Below are positions 1-11,569 of a stretch of DNA of 64,000 bases, piece by piece. Numbering within the stretch: position 1 is the stretch's first letter; the number at the start of each line of letters is the position of its first letter. The notes under the pieces were generated by a model that was not told the origin of the DNA, made no database searches, and saw nothing but the letters and a program-made list of their open reading frames with translations. This stretch comes from Phymorhynchus buccinoides. Lineage: Eukaryota > Mollusca > Gastropoda > Neogastropoda > Raphitomidae. A program made the translations under genes and the position numbers. The DNA lies in NCBI GenBank assembly GCA_017654935.2, contig CM065704.1, positions 23,623,727-23,687,726 of the forward strand. The letters are read 5' to 3'.

Positions 1-468
1 AAAAGCGGTATCTTGGATGTCAACTTCAAATGACTGCCAAAATCAACACTAGCAAACTGCAAAGACATTTAGATAGTTTTCTGTGTATTTATTAACCCCT
101 TCAAGTCTTCACTGCCTAGACTAACATCATGACTGGCCTGGGTTGCTAGGAAAAAGATAAACAAATAAAAAGAGCAACCAAACTCAACACTTCATTGATT
201 CAGTTTGGACAACATACAGGTGATCAAGTTTATTTTTCGCTCAAAATCGTGGTTACGTGCATATACGGAATCAGTCTCTCCTTATGGCCATCACCCCCCT
301 GAAAACATATTGGAGTATTTTCTGAGGCCGTGTAGGCGATTTGTTTACATTTCCAACATTCAAAATTGAATTACAGAATTGCCCAAACATAGAGTGATGA
401 AGAGAAGTAACTAGGAAAAATGTGGTTGGGATTGAAAAAACACATGGATTTAGATTACAGAAATAGCT

Positions 469-572
469 TTCCGAGTATACTCGGAATAGGCCCTGATGGC
501 GTTCCTCCTGTTCCGAGTATACTCGGAATTAGGCCCTAGACTGGCGTTCTCCGGTTCCGGTATGCTCGGAAT
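469..572. repeat. Left-arm copy of 43-bp repeat with palindromic core
   Basis: Three units carry the perfect 18-base palindrome TTCCGAGTATACTCGGAA or a mutated form of it; the third reads TTCCGGTATGCTCGGAA. The matching block in the right arm has four units. Confidence 0.85.
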
Positions 573-682
573 CCGTCCAGAATGAGTTAAAGAGTGTTGC
601 TACCCGTAGCGTAAGCAAAATCTTAATTACGCAAAAATTCCACAATGTCTGTGTTTCTTATGCGCTGGTCCCACAAGCTCAC

Positions 683-823
683 TTTTGGTCATGTATCCTG
701 AGGAGGCCTAATGCAACGAGAGCCTGTTCGGGGTGGTAGCAGACGACTGACGACGAGTGTTGAGATGGAAATGCTGCTGCTGCTGCAGGCGCTCCACCAC
801 TCTGGTTATTCTAGTGCTGCAAT
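683..823 (-). pseudogene. Mirror copy of DCTN1 exon 2 (left arm)
   Basis: The reverse complement matches the exon at 7055-7196, including the flanking acceptor CTACAG and the donor-like AAAAGTGAGC. This copy has several single-base indels and an in-frame TAA shortly after the start, whereas the right-arm copy is open throughout. It lies on the opposite strand to the rest of the gene, so it cannot belong to the same transcript. It is best read as an unpolished or decayed duplicate created by the palindrome. Confidence 0.7.
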
Positions 824-2340
824 CTGTAGATTTCATCGGAACAGTAATTGTGGTGTATGCTGTCGCCAATACAGAAAGTGCCCATTCATGAAATGGGCAA
901 AATGGCTTGCCAGTTCGTGAAATTGCCAATTTAGAACTGAATTGAGAAAAGCAGATGAATGAAAGATAGTTTTTGTTCATTAGCACATCAGGAATGTGCA
1001 AACGAATGAGAAATTCTTATCTGTAGATGAGTTAAAATTATTTTACTTCCCTCAGACTTAATTGATAAACATTTGATTCAAACATGTGATCAGGCATGCC
1101 CCAGCTGTAGCAATCTGGTCGAGTGGGGGGCAGGATAGGGGTACAAATTACAATGTAGAAAAGTGTAATACCATCGAATGAATCTAATCAATACCTGTGT
1201 GAACGGCGGATTCAAATGTTATATTACATTGTCCATTCATAAAATTGGGGAAAGATTTTCCTCATTTCATGAAATAGGCAATTTCACGGCATTGGGAGTA
1301 ACATATGCGCACTCATGCGCCGAGGATGGAAAAGGATATACAGTGGAGTACACTTCACACAAAATCAGGGGACAAGGTTTTGGTGTGTGTTAACCAGTAT
1401 TTGTGCTAAGCATTAAAGTGTAATAAAGGTGAGTTCGTCGTGCAAACATGATCGTATGGTTTAACCAACAGATCATGTTTATCCTGTTTTGTGCTAAGAG
1501 TACTTCCATATAGGACAATACATCTTGAAACATGAAAAATCAAAATGACCATGTTCCGGCTCTGTGAAATCAACTGGACAAAGTCTACAAGTGGTACATT
1601 TCTGGGGAAAAAAAACAATAGAACATTTTCAGTTTCCGGGTTCGTACAGATCTGGGTCCAAAAATTCCAGGGACTATTCCAGGACTAGTTTACTAAAATC
1701 AAGGACTCCAATCGGCATACGTCATATGTCGGTTGTCGTCCCGCCGAGTTGCTTGCGGCTTCTGGCCTTGGACAATGGACTTTTTACCAGCACTCTCGTC
1801 CATGCTGGTGATGCAAAAGTTCGGTTGGCACAATGTGCAGCTAGCTTTCAGTTTTGATATCTGTTGACGAGCACCAGTTCTGATAGTCTTTTTTTGTTGT
1901 TGCAGCCAAACATCGTTGAAAATGCCAGTCTCCATTTTTGTTGAAAAAAACGGAAAGTACGCCAAGGGAAGTAACTTTCAGCGGCAGACAACTCGGCAAA
2001 TGTCGTCTGCTATGATCGCGATATCGATGACCTTAAACAAATTTTTTTTGCAACTTTTTTATTGAATTTACTGGCAGTTGAAACCATCTCTTATTTGTTG
2101 TGGAGGAGAGATTTGACTTTGATGGTATTAAGATTAAAGGGACTGGTTAGACGATTTGAAATTCCAGGACTTTTTCCAGGGAGTCTTGGGTCTTGCGGTT
2201 TTTCAAGCACTTTCAAGCCCTGGAAAAGGCCATGCCAATTTTACAGGACTTTCCAAGTTTCAAGGACCCTCGTACAAACCTTTCTTCGTTTCTATAGGAC
2301 TATGTACCTATGACCTGGGCCGGGACATCACTGGCATTAT

Positions 2341-2344
2341 GTGT

Positions 2345-2382
<38 letters not shown>
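2341..2382. repeat. (GT)n microsatellite
   Basis: Nearly pure GT dinucleotide tract. The mirror (CA)n block is at about 5676-5718 in the right arm. Confidence 0.9.
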
Positions 2383-2383
<1 letters not shown>

Positions 2384-2739
2384 CTTCATTAAGGTAATAC
2401 TTACAGGTATCTGAGATAATTATGAAACACACCCAATCCTGTTCTTTAAAGGACCCCCATGTCACATTCTCTCTTAGGCTCGGAAAGATTTCTTAAGATT
2501 TTCTTTACCAGCGAAAGAGGGAAAAAAACATGTGAAAATCGTGATTTTGACATTTGAAGGCTGGTCTGTTAATAATTTAACTTGCAACAAGCCCTGATTT
2601 CGCGTTTAGGTGGCCAAAGTCAAAGAAAAAAAACACTGTCTACAATTTTCATAAGGGTTGCCAAAGATAAATCTTGGCACCAATAATGGCAGGACAATCA
2701 TGGGCTCCTTCAACGTAAAAAAACCAAGAAACAGAACAA

Positions 2740-3322
2740 ATCATTCGCCATAAAATTGCAGAGCAAAGGTAAAAATTTTAGGTTAAATTTGTTTGTACAA
2801 AGATAAACTCTTGGCCCTAAAAAATGCAGTACATAGAGACATTATGGCCATTAAACTTGCAGCTTAGCACAAAATCACATTCTTGGCCATAAATTGGCAG
2901 TACAAAAGAAAAGTCTCGGCCCTAATGCTTGCAGCACAAAGACCAAATTCTTTGTGCCCTAAAATTGCAGCACAAAAGATCAACTTCTCGGCTAAACTTG
3001 CAGCACAAGATCAAATTCTTGGCCCTAAATTGCAGCACAAAGATCAAATCTTGGCCCTAAAACTTGAAGCCAAAGATCAAATCTTGGGCCCTAAACTTGC
3101 AGCACAAAGATAACTCCTGGCCCTAAATTGCAGACAAGATCAAACATTGGCCTTAACTTGCAGCACAAAGAACAATCGTAGGCCTAAACTTGCCAGCACA
3201 AAGATAAATTCTTGGCCCTAAAATTGCCAGTACAAAAAGATCAAATCCTTGGCCCCTAAAATTGCCGTACAAAAAGATCAAATTCCATCTAGGCCATAAA
3301 CTTGCTGCACAAAGATCAGGTA
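2740..3322. repeat. ~33-bp minisatellite, left arm
   Basis: About 17 degenerate units with the core CTTGCAGCACAAAGATCAAA followed by TTCTTGGCCCTAAA. It is the reverse complement of the right-arm array at 4721-5300 and abuts the mirrored CAP-Gly exon in the same way. Confidence 0.85.
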
Positions 3323-3323
3323 C

Positions 3324-3443
3324 CTGGACTGGCGCACCAAAGTATGCCATGGTTGTCGGCGCAGGTGAAAGTCTGTTCTTGCCCTGAAACGGTGCCATTG
3401 TCTTCCCATTGGCATCATCCAGGATCACGCCCACCCATTTTCC
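3324..3443 (-). pseudogene. Mirror copy of DCTN1 CAP-Gly exon (left arm)
   Basis: The minus strand reads GKWVGVILDDANGK, then a frame-disturbed stretch equivalent to NGTVQGK and YFTCADNHGIF, between TTTGCAG (acceptor) and CAG|GTACCT (donor). Compared with the right-arm copy at 4604-4720, the first third is better preserved here and the second third worse. The two copies therefore carry different indels from one underlying exon. It is antisense to the downstream gene. Confidence 0.8.
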
Positions 3444-3659
3444 CTGCAAACCACATGCTTTCGCTTTTTAGTTGAAAGAGGATGACATGAGTATAGATAA
3501 ATAGTAGAAGACAGCAAGCAAAAGACGCAGATTACAGTCACTAGAAGCTGTGTGAAATATCCATGAAACTCTCTCTGTTTGTTGTTGTTTGTCTTTAATT
3601 TAACGTATTTTCACTTAAAGTGATATTAGACAAAGAAAAGGAGTATGTGAGCTGTGTGT

Positions 3660-3835
3660 CGTGGGGGGGGGGTGGGGAGGTGTGTGTGTGTGGGGGTGTG
3701 GTGTGTGTGTGTGCGTGTGCGTGTGCGTGTGCGTGAGTTATGTGCATGCCGTGTCTGGGTGCGTTATTGCTTAAGTGCAATGTGTGTGTGTGTCGTGTGT
3801 GTGTTGTATGTGTGCGTGCGTGTGCCATTGTGTTA
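3660..3835. repeat. GT-rich microsatellite, left arm
   Basis: Interrupted GT/GC tract, with the mirror CA-rich tract at about 4206-4355. The reading frames through it are low-complexity artefacts. Confidence 0.85.
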
Positions 3836-4205
3836 TGTTAAATTTAATGGGTGTGAGTGAATGTGCTATGTGCGGCACCCAGTCAGTCATTTCCATCCAC
3901 GACTCATTGAAGTTCCAAACAGCATAGCTGTTGTACTCCTATTCTGGAAATCTGGGCTAGACTTTGATTAAAGTGGAGAAACGCCTTACGCAAGGGGACA
4001 CCCCCACTCTCCCCCCTCAATGAAGGAGAGTGGGGTGGCCCCTGAGTAAGGCTTCTCCCTTTAAGCAAAGTCTAGCCAGAGGATTTCCAGGAAATAGGAG
4101 TCAACAGCTATGCTGTTGGAACTTTCCAATGAAGTCGTGATTGAAATGACCTGACTGGTGCGCAACATGCACATTCAATCACACCATTAAGTTAACATAC
4201 ACAAT

Positions 4206-4318
4206 GGCACAAGCACGAAACACATACACACACACACACACACACACAAAAATGCACTTAAGCAATAACGCACCCAGACACGCATGCACATACGCACGCA
4301 CACGCACACGCACACGCA

Positions 4319-4355
<37 letters not shown>
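4206..4355. repeat. CA-rich microsatellite, right arm
   Basis: Mirror of the GT tract at 3660-3835, in the intron 5' of the CAP-Gly exon. Confidence 0.85.
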
Positions 4356-4603
4356 CCCCTCATCCCACCCCCCGCACAAACACTCACAATACTCATTTTC
4401 TTGTCTAATATCAATTTAGTGAAAAGAGTTAAATTAAAGAACAAACAAACAACAAAGCACAGAGAGAGTTTTTTTCATGGATATTCACACAGGCTTTCTA
4501 GTGACTGTACTGCGTCGTTTGCTTGCTGTCTCTGACCTATTTATCTATAACTATGATCATCCGCGTCTCACTGAAAAAACAGCAAAAGCATGTGGTTTGC
4601 AAG

Positions 4604-4720
4604 GGAAATGGTCGGGCGTGACCTGGATGATCCAAGGGGAAAAGAACAATGGCACCGTTCAGGCAAGACATACTTCACCTTGCGCCGACAACCCATGGCA
4701 TCTTTGTGCTGCCAGTCCAG
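4604..4720 (+). CDS. DCTN1: Dynactin subunit 1 (p150Glued), exon 1 in window: CAP-Gly domain
   Basis: The exon encodes the core of a CAP-Gly domain, the microtubule plus-end and EB1/CLIP-170 binding module at the N terminus of p150Glued. Allowing for single-base indels it reads GKW-GV-LDD, GKNNGTVQ, YFT-CADN-HGIF, then V-QSQ. The family groove motif GKNDG appears as GKNNG. It is flanked by TTTGCAAG (acceptor) and CCAG|GTTAC (donor; CCAG|GTACC in the mirror copy). At least three frame breaks are present, and comparison with the mirrored copy suggests they are base-calling errors. The exon for the first part of the CAP-Gly fold should lie upstream but is not seen, because the palindrome begins instead. 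Confidence 0.85.
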
Positions 4721-5300
4721 GTTACATGATCTTTGTGCAGCAAGTGTATGGCCATGGATTTGATCTTTGTACTGAAATTTTAGGGCAAGGATGTGATCTT
4801 TTGTACTGCAATTTTAGGGCCAAGAAAGGAATTTGATCTTTGTGCTGCAAGTGTAGGGCTAAGATATTTGTTCTTGGTGCGGCAGTTAAGGCCAATGATT
4901 TGATTTTGTGCTGCAAGTTAGGGCCAAGGATTCGATCTTTGGACTTGCAAGTTTAGGGCCAAGAATTTGATCTTTGTGCTGCTAAAGTTTAGGGCCAAGA
5001 ATTGAATCTTTGTGCTGCAAGTTTAAGGGCAAGAATTTGATCTTTGGTGCTGCCAAGTTTAGGGCGAGAATTTGATCTTTGTGCTGCAAAGTTTAGGGCC
5101 AAGGAATTGTTCTTTGTGCTGCAAGATTAGGGCTCAAGAATTTTATCTTTTGTACTGCAATTTATGGCCAAGAAATGTGATCTTTGTGACTAGCTGCAAG
5201 TTTGGCAAGTAATGTAATCTATGTACTGCATTTTTTAGGCCAAGAGTTTAATCTTTGTACAAACAAAATTTAACCTAAATTTTACCTTTTGACTCTGCCA
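4721..5300 (+). repeat. ~34-bp minisatellite derived from exon 1 donor junction
   Basis: About 16 units of the type ATCTTTGTGCTGCAAGTTTA + GGGCCAAGAATTTG. The array starts directly at the exon 1 donor. The exon's last bases, ATCTTTGTGCGCCAGTCCAG, align with the unit start, identical over the first ten bases and similar after that. It looks like serial duplication of the exon end plus the first intron bases. Confidence 0.75.
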
Positions 5301-7054
5301 ATTTTATGGCGAATGATTTGTTCTGGTTCTGGGGTTTTTTTACGTTGAAGGAGCCCATAGTGTATGGGCCTGCCATTATTGGGACAAGGAATTTATCTCT
5401 TTGCAACCTTATTTGAAAATTGGTAGAATTGTTTTACTTTTGAACTTTGGACACCTAAAAGTGAAAATCCGGGCTTGTTGGCAGTTAAATTAATAAAGCC
5501 CAGCAACGTCACATGTCAAAATCACGATTTTCACATGTTTCCCTATTATAGCTGGTAAGAAAATCTAAGAAATCTTCCTAGCAATAAGATGAGAAGTGAC
5601 TGGGGGTCTTTAAAGGACAGGATTGGGGGTTTTTCAATAATTATCATCCGTACCTGTAAGTAGTACCTAATGAGCTCACACACACACACACACACACAAC
5701 ACAACACACAAACACACATAATGAAGTGATGTCCCAGGCCAGGTCATAGGACATAGTCTATAGAAACCAGGGTTGTACAGGGTCTTGAAACCTTGAAAAG
5801 TACTGGAAAATTGCATGGCCTTTTCAGGGCTGAAAAAGTGCCTTGAAAAAACAGCAAAGGACCCCAAGACTCCTGCGAAAAGTCCTGGAATTTTCAAAAG
5901 CGTCTGGTACCACGTCATTAATTCTTATCCATCAAAGTCCAAAACTCTCCTTCCACAAAAATAATAGGGATGTTTAACTGCCAGTAAAGTCAAATAAAAA
6001 TGAAAAAAAAAATTTGTTAAGGTCATACCGATATAGCGATCATAGCAGACGACATTTGCACGAGTTGTCTGCCGCTGAGTTACTTCCTTTGGCGTACTTC
6101 GTTTTTCAAAAAAAAAGGAGACATGACCGGTATGCCAGATTGAGTCCTTGAACTTTAGTAAACTGGTCCCGGGAAAGTCCTGGAATAGTCCTGGAATTTT
6201 TTTGACACAGATCTGTACGAACCCTGAAACTGAAAATGTTCTATTGTGTTTTCCCCAGAAATGTACCACTTGTAGACTTTGTCCAGTTGATTTCAGCAAG
6301 AGCCAGGACATGGTCATTTTGATTTTCATGTTTCAAGATAGTTTGTCCTACAGTGGAGTACTCTTAGCACAAAACAGGATAACATGATCTGTTGGTTAAT
6401 GCATACAAATCTGTTTGAACAGACGAAACTCATCTTTATTATCACTTAATGCTTAGCACAAAATACTGGTTAACACACACAAAAAAACCTTTGTCCCCTG
6501 AATTTTGTGTTAAGTGTACTCCACTGTATATACTTTTCCATCCTCGGCGCATGAGTGCGCATATGTTACGCCCAATCCGTGAAATTGCCTATTTCATGAA
6601 ATGGGCAAAATGCTTTGCCCAATTTATGAAATGTACAATGTATATCACATTTTTGAATCCCCGTTCACACAGGTATTGATTAAGATCTATTCGATGGTAT
6701 CACACTTTTCTACATTGTATTTGCACCCCTATCCTGCCCCCCAACTCGACCAGATGCTAAGCTGGGGCATGCCTGAGCCACATGTTGAATCAAACGTTTT
6801 ATCAAATTAAGTCTGAATAAAATAATTTTAAACTCATCTACAGATAAGATTTCTCATTCGTTTGAACCAATTCTTGATCCATGTGTGCTAATGAACAAAA
6901 ACTATTTTTCATTCATACTGCTTTTCTCAATTGCAAGTTATAAATTGGCAATTTCACGAACTGGGCAAACCATTTTGCCCATTTCATGAAATGGGCAATT
7001 TCATGGATTGGGCGTACAGCATACACACAATTACTGTTCCGATGAAATCTACAG

Positions 7055-7196
7055 ATTGCAGCACTAGAAGACCAGAGTGGTGGAGCGCCTGCAGCAGCAG
7101 CAGCAGTTCCATCGTCAACACCGTCGTCGTCGTCGTCTGCTACCAACCCCAACAGGCGCTCTGGCATTAGGCCTCCTTCAGGATACATGACCAAAA
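7055..7196 (+). CDS. DCTN1: Dynactin subunit 1, exon 2: Ala/Ser-rich linker
   Basis: An open 142-base segment between CTACAG and A|GTGAGC. It encodes IAALEDQSGGAPAAAAA, a run of Ser/Pro from TCG repeats, then RRSGIRPPSGYMTKS. The start corresponds to the vertebrate IQVFEDG segment that follows the CAP-Gly domain; the rest is the low-complexity basic/Ser linker. It ends in phase 1, exactly what exon 3 needs (A + GC gives Ser). GCA and TCG triplet repeats make it length-variable. It lies in the right arm of the palindrome, and the mirrored copy is frame-broken. Identification rests on position and phase as much as on sequence, because the linker is poorly conserved. Confidence 0.72.
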
Positions 7197-7309
7197 GTGA
7201 GCTTTTGGGACAAGCGCATAAGAAACACAGACATTGTGGAATTTTTGCGTAAATTAAGATTTTGCTTACGCTACGTGGAGCAAACACTCTTTAACTCATT
7301 CTGGACGGA

Positions 7310-7456
7310 TTCCGAGTATACTCGGAACAGGAGAACGCCAGTCAGGGCCTAATTCCGAGTATACTCGGAACAGGAGAACGCCAGTCAGGGCCTAATTCCG
7401 AGTATACTCGGAACAGGAGAACGCCAGTCAGGGCCTAATTCCGAGTATACTCGGAA
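7310..7456. repeat. Four 43-bp units with 18-base perfect palindrome
   Basis: TTCCGAGTATACTCGGAA occurs four times at 43-base spacing (7310, 7353, 7396, 7439), separated by CAGGAGAACGCCAGTCAGGG + CCTAA. The spacers are near-identical. Confidence 0.95.
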
Positions 7457-7967
7457 CAGCTATTTCTGGATCTAAATCCATGTGTTTTTTCAATCCAAAC
7501 CACATTTTTCGAGTTACTTCTCTTCATCACTCTATGTTTGGCAATTCTGTTTCAATTTTGAATGTTGGAAATGTAAACAAATCGGCCCTACACGAGCCTC
7601 AGAAAATACTCCAATATGTTTTCGTTTCCAGTGATGGCAATAAGGAGACGACTGATTCCGATCATAATGCAAGTAACCACGATTTTGAAGCGAAAAATAA
7701 ACTTGAATCAACCTGTAATGTTGTCCAAACTGAATCAATGACAGTGTTGAGTTTGGTTGCTCTTCTTATTTGTTATCTTTTTTTCTAGGCAACCCCAGGC
7801 CAGTCATGATGTTAGTCTAAGGCAGTGAAGTCTTGAAGGGGTTAATAAATACACAGAAAACATAATCTAAATGTCTTTGCAGTTTGCTAGTGTTGATTTT
7901 GCAGTCATTTGAAGTTTGACATCCAAGATACAGCATTTGCGGTTACCATATTTTTCTTTCTAATAAG

Positions 7968-7968
<1 letters not shown>

Positions 7969-8030
<62 letters not shown>

Positions 8031-8062
8031 GACAGACACACAGACACACACACACACACTCT

Positions 8063-8124
<62 letters not shown>
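7969..8124. repeat. (CA)n/(CT)n compound microsatellite
   Basis: About 90 bases of CA followed by about 65 bases of CT. It marks the right-hand limit of the inverted repeat. Confidence 0.95.
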
Positions 8125-8130
<6 letters not shown>

Positions 8131-9336
8131 GACGATTATCTGACATTCATTTTCAAAACTGGCATGATTCCCTTTCTACCCTACAGGATTATTTAGATTA
8201 CCACCCTTCAATTTGTAGAGCAAATTATGTCTCTTTGAACTTCGTAGAGCCTTCTGCTTGTTGAGAACAAATGCTATTCAGAGTATTCCTTTAAACGCTA
8301 TCTCACGATATGGTAAAGCAATTACTAACCCCTTTTGTGTCCAATGCAATGGTCAGTGTGTCTAAGATACATGTCATTTCTTGTTTGTTTGTCCAAAGTA
8401 TGCCACTGAACGTGTTAAGTTTATACCAGCATATTACTGTAGATTTCCATCGATGCTTAAAGTTCAACTTATTTGCAAAAGCACAAATGTTAATTTGATT
8501 TACAACGTTGCAATGTACGTATCAAGATGTTTATCTATTAGAGAGAAATTGCACCTCTCAAATGCTACATAATGCAGCAAATTGTTTACAAATGTTCATA
8601 TGGGCAAAAAGGCCTGCAAAAACTGAATAAAAGATATTGTTATTGTTACACACACACACTTTCCCCAGATTTCACACAAAATGAAGATTTTGTTATTATA
8701 TTTTCTTACAATTTTATTAGTCGTATTATAAGGCGCCTCAGTCTAGGAGAAAAGTATCGCCTTATAGTTATAGCGTGAAAAATGATGGTACATTTTTAGT
8801 AGCATTGCACAATTCGAGCCTCTGTTACTCTTCAAAGATAACAATGTTGCTCTTCAATTCTTGACTGCTACACATTTTCAGTGAAGTGTGCTTGGTGGTT
8901 TTAATGAACAGGGCTACACATTTCACACCAACACTACACATTTCAGCTATCCAGACGTCTTTAGTTCTTATGGCTTGTGTAAGGGGTAACTAGGTCTGGA
9001 GAGTTTTCTGCCTTTATCGTAATGTCTTTACCAAGCCTCATCGTCTCCATAACGACTGCGAAGTTTGATACAAAATCAATGTTTGTAATTTTGTTTTCTT
9101 TGTTGTTGGGTTTTTTCCCTCCACATTCACAGACATAAAATCATATGCATAGTTACACTTACTCATACACACGCACTCATATTCACATACACACGCGCGC
9201 ACTCACGCACACACTATTTTTTTAAATTATTTTTTTAATAGTCTAATATCACCATTGTGTGAACAGACTTTAAATTAAATCAATCAATCAATCTATCAAT
9301 CAAATCAATGTTGCCCCTATTTTTCCTTGTATGAAG
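8125..9336. other. Intron 2 remainder with one MITE-like repeat (8640-8775)
   Basis: No coding exon is seen. A stretch at about 8640-8775 (AGATTTTGTTATTATATTTT ... AAGGCGCC ... AAAAGTATCGCCTTATAG) belongs to a family also found at about 15505-15650 and 35830-35975. One member includes TTTTTCGGTCTATAAAGCGC, resembling widespread non-autonomous DNA elements. The polypyrimidine-poor acceptor TATGAAG precedes exon 3. Confidence 0.6.
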
Positions 9337-9647
9337 GCACTGAGAGCCTGGAGGGCGCAACACCAGCAGGCGAACCTTCCTCCTCCGCAAGCGCCTCAAA
9401 GGCAGCGCGCGGCAAGGACCCCGTCCCTGAAAGGGAAAAGAAGACCCCAGCCACCCCCAAGTCTTTGGGTCTGCCCAAACCGGCCTCCGCCACCCCTGCC
9501 GCGGCTGCCGGTCCCGCAGAAGTCAAGGGGGATAAGCCGGGTGCGGTTGCCAGCAAGGTGTCGCCGGCTGTGTCTTCGGAAAAGTTGACGGGAGCGAGTG
9601 TTGCTCCGCCGTCGGCTACGAAACCTACCAGGCGCCCTTCTGAGCAG
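9337..9647 (+). CDS. DCTN1: Dynactin subunit 1, exon 3: Ser/Pro/Ala/Lys-rich linker
   Basis: Begins in phase 1 (GC completing a Ser codon) and is open for 103 codons to GAG CAG|GTGATA. It reads TESLEGATPAGEPSSSASAS, then KPASATPAAAAGPAEVKGDK, and ends KPTRRPSEQ. This is the basic, proline/serine-rich segment between the CAP-Gly domain and the first coiled coil of p150Glued, which in vertebrates contributes secondary microtubule contacts. GC content is much higher than in the flanking introns, as expected for this exon. The phase-0 end joins exon 4. Sequence conservation is low; the call rests on composition, phase and gene order. Confidence 0.85.
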
Positions 9648-9814
9648 GTGATAGTGCGAGGATGGGAAAGGCTTGGTGTTTGTGTGTGTGTTTGTTTTGT
9701 GTGTGTGTTGTGTGGATAAACGCCTTCTTACACACCTCCGTGTGAAATGTGCATGTAGGGATGTTTTTCTCATAAAATAAGCCTTGCTCAAAAAATATTT
9801 GTGGTCCAATTCGG

Positions 9815-11560
9815 CTAGCCAATGGCCGAAGGTAGTAGAAAGTTGTTTGAAACTAAATGGTTGTTTACATTGTGTGTGGGGGTTTTCAGATGGGTGAAGG
9901 TAGCAGAAAGCTGTTTGAAACTAAATGGTTGTTTACATTGTGTGTTGGGGGGGGTTCAGATGGCCGAAGCAGTTAAAAGATGTTGAACTAAATGGTTTTT
10001 AATTGTTGGGGGGGGGGGGGGGGGGGGGTCAGATGGCCGAAGCAGTAGAAAGCGTTTGAAACTAAAGGGTTGTTTACATTGTGGGTGGGGGTTTTCAGAT
10101 GGGTGAAGGTAGCAGAAAGCTGTTTGAAACTAAATGGTTGTTTACATTGTGTGTGGGGGGGGGTTCAGCTGCCGAAGGCAGTAGAAAGCTGTTTGAAACT
10201 AAATGGTTGTTTACATTGTGTGTTGGGGGGGGTTCAGATGGCCGAAGGCAGTAGAAAGCTGTTTGAAACTAAATGGTTGTTTACATTGTGTGTGTGTGTG
10301 TGGGGGGGGGGGGGGGTTCAGAATGGCCGAAGGCAGTAGAAAGCTGTTTGAAACTAAATGGTTGTTTACATTGTGTGGGGGGGCGGTTTCAGATGGCCGA
10401 AGGCAGTAGAAAGCTGTTTGAAACTAAATGGTTGTTTACATTGTGTGGGGGGGGGGGGGGTTTCAGATGGGTGAAGGAGTAGAAAGCTGTTTGAAACTAA
10501 TGGTTGTTTACATTGTGTGGGTGCGGGGGGGTGGGGGGGGGGGGGGGGGGTTTCAGATGGCCGAAGGGCAGTAGAAAGAAAAAAAAACTGTTTGAAACTA
10601 AATGGTTGTTACATGTGTGGGGGGGGTTTCAGATGGGTTGAAGGTAGTAGAAGTTGTTTGAAAAACTAAATGGGTGTTTACATTGTGTGTGTGTGTGGGG
10701 GAGGGGGGGGGGGGGGGTGGCCCGAAGGTAGCAGAAAGAAAGCTGTTTGAAACTAAATGGTTGTTTACATTGTGTGGGGGGGTTTTCAGATGTGTGAAGG
10801 TAGCAGAAAGCTGTTTGAAACTAAATGGTTGTTTACATTGTGTGTGGGGGGGGGTTCAGATGGCCGAAGGCAGTAGAAAGCTGTTTGAAACTAAATGGTT
10901 GTTTACATTGTGTGGGGGGGGTTTCAGATGGGTGAATGGTTAGTAGAAAGTTGTTGAAACTAAATGTGTGTGTGTACATGTGTGTGTGGGGGGGGGGGGG
11001 GGGGGAGTTCAGATGGCCGAAGGCAGTTTAGAAAGCTGGTTGAAACTAAAATGAGTGTTCATTGTGTGGGGGGGGTTTCAGATGGGTGAAGGTAGTAGAA
11101 AGTTGTTTGAAACTAAATGGGGGTTTACATTGTGTGTTGGGGGGGGTTCAGATGGCCGAAGGCAGTAGAAAGCCGTTTGAAACTAAATGGTTGTTTACAT
11201 TGTGTGTTGGGGGGGGTTCAGATGGCCGAAAGCTGTAGAAAGCTGTTGAAAACTAAATGGTTGTTTACAACATTGTGTGGGCGGGGTGGGTTTCAGATGG
11301 GTGAAGGTAGTAGAAAGTTGTTTGAAACTAAATGGTTGTTTACATGTGTGTGGGTGGGGGGGGGGGGTGGTTTCAGATGGGTGAAGGTAGCAGAAAGCTG
11401 TTTGAAACTAGACACATTTTTGTCCTTTGCTCCAGTTTACACTGGGCGAAAGAGTCTACTTTGTCACGTTTTTGTTGTTGTGTTATCAGATGGGTGAAAG
11501 CAGCAGAAAGCTGTTTGAATCTAAACTTCTTTTTTTTCAGATGGTGAAAGCAGCAAAGTC
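9815..11560 (+). repeat. ~70-bp G-rich minisatellite carrying an exon-4-like acceptor in each unit
   Basis: About 22 units of the form TTGAAACTAAATGGTTGTTT + ACATTGTGTG + a G run + TTCAGATGGGTGAAGGTAGC + AGAAAGCTG. The TTCAG|ATGGGTGAAGGTAGC part matches the real exon 4 acceptor and first codons (TTCAG|ATGGGTGAGGGTGGC) at about 13 of 15 exon bases. Alternate units read ATGGCCGAAGGCAG. The G runs reach 20 or more bases and could form quadruplexes. The last units at about 11488 and 11541 lose the G run and grade into the next array. Confidence 0.9.
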
Positions 11561-11569
11561 TTTCAGTAT

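Larger units (their letters stand above)
1..7945. repeat. ~8 kb inverted repeat (palindrome), centre ~4018
   Basis: The sequence from 1 to about 4013 reappears as its reverse complement from about 4023 to 7945. Examples are the TTAACCCCTTCAAGTCTTC stretch near 95, mirrored near 7835; the GTATACTCGGAA repeats near 470, mirrored near 7310-7456; and the CAP-Gly exon at 3324-3443 (minus), mirrored at 4604-4720 (plus). The loop is only about 10 bases inside a C-rich/G-rich stem. The arms differ by scattered 1-3 base indels and by one unit of the 43-bp repeat. The left arm runs off the window start, so total length is unknown. It is either a true palindrome or a fold-back chimera made from one long read; the pattern of differences favours the artefact. 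Confidence 0.93.
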
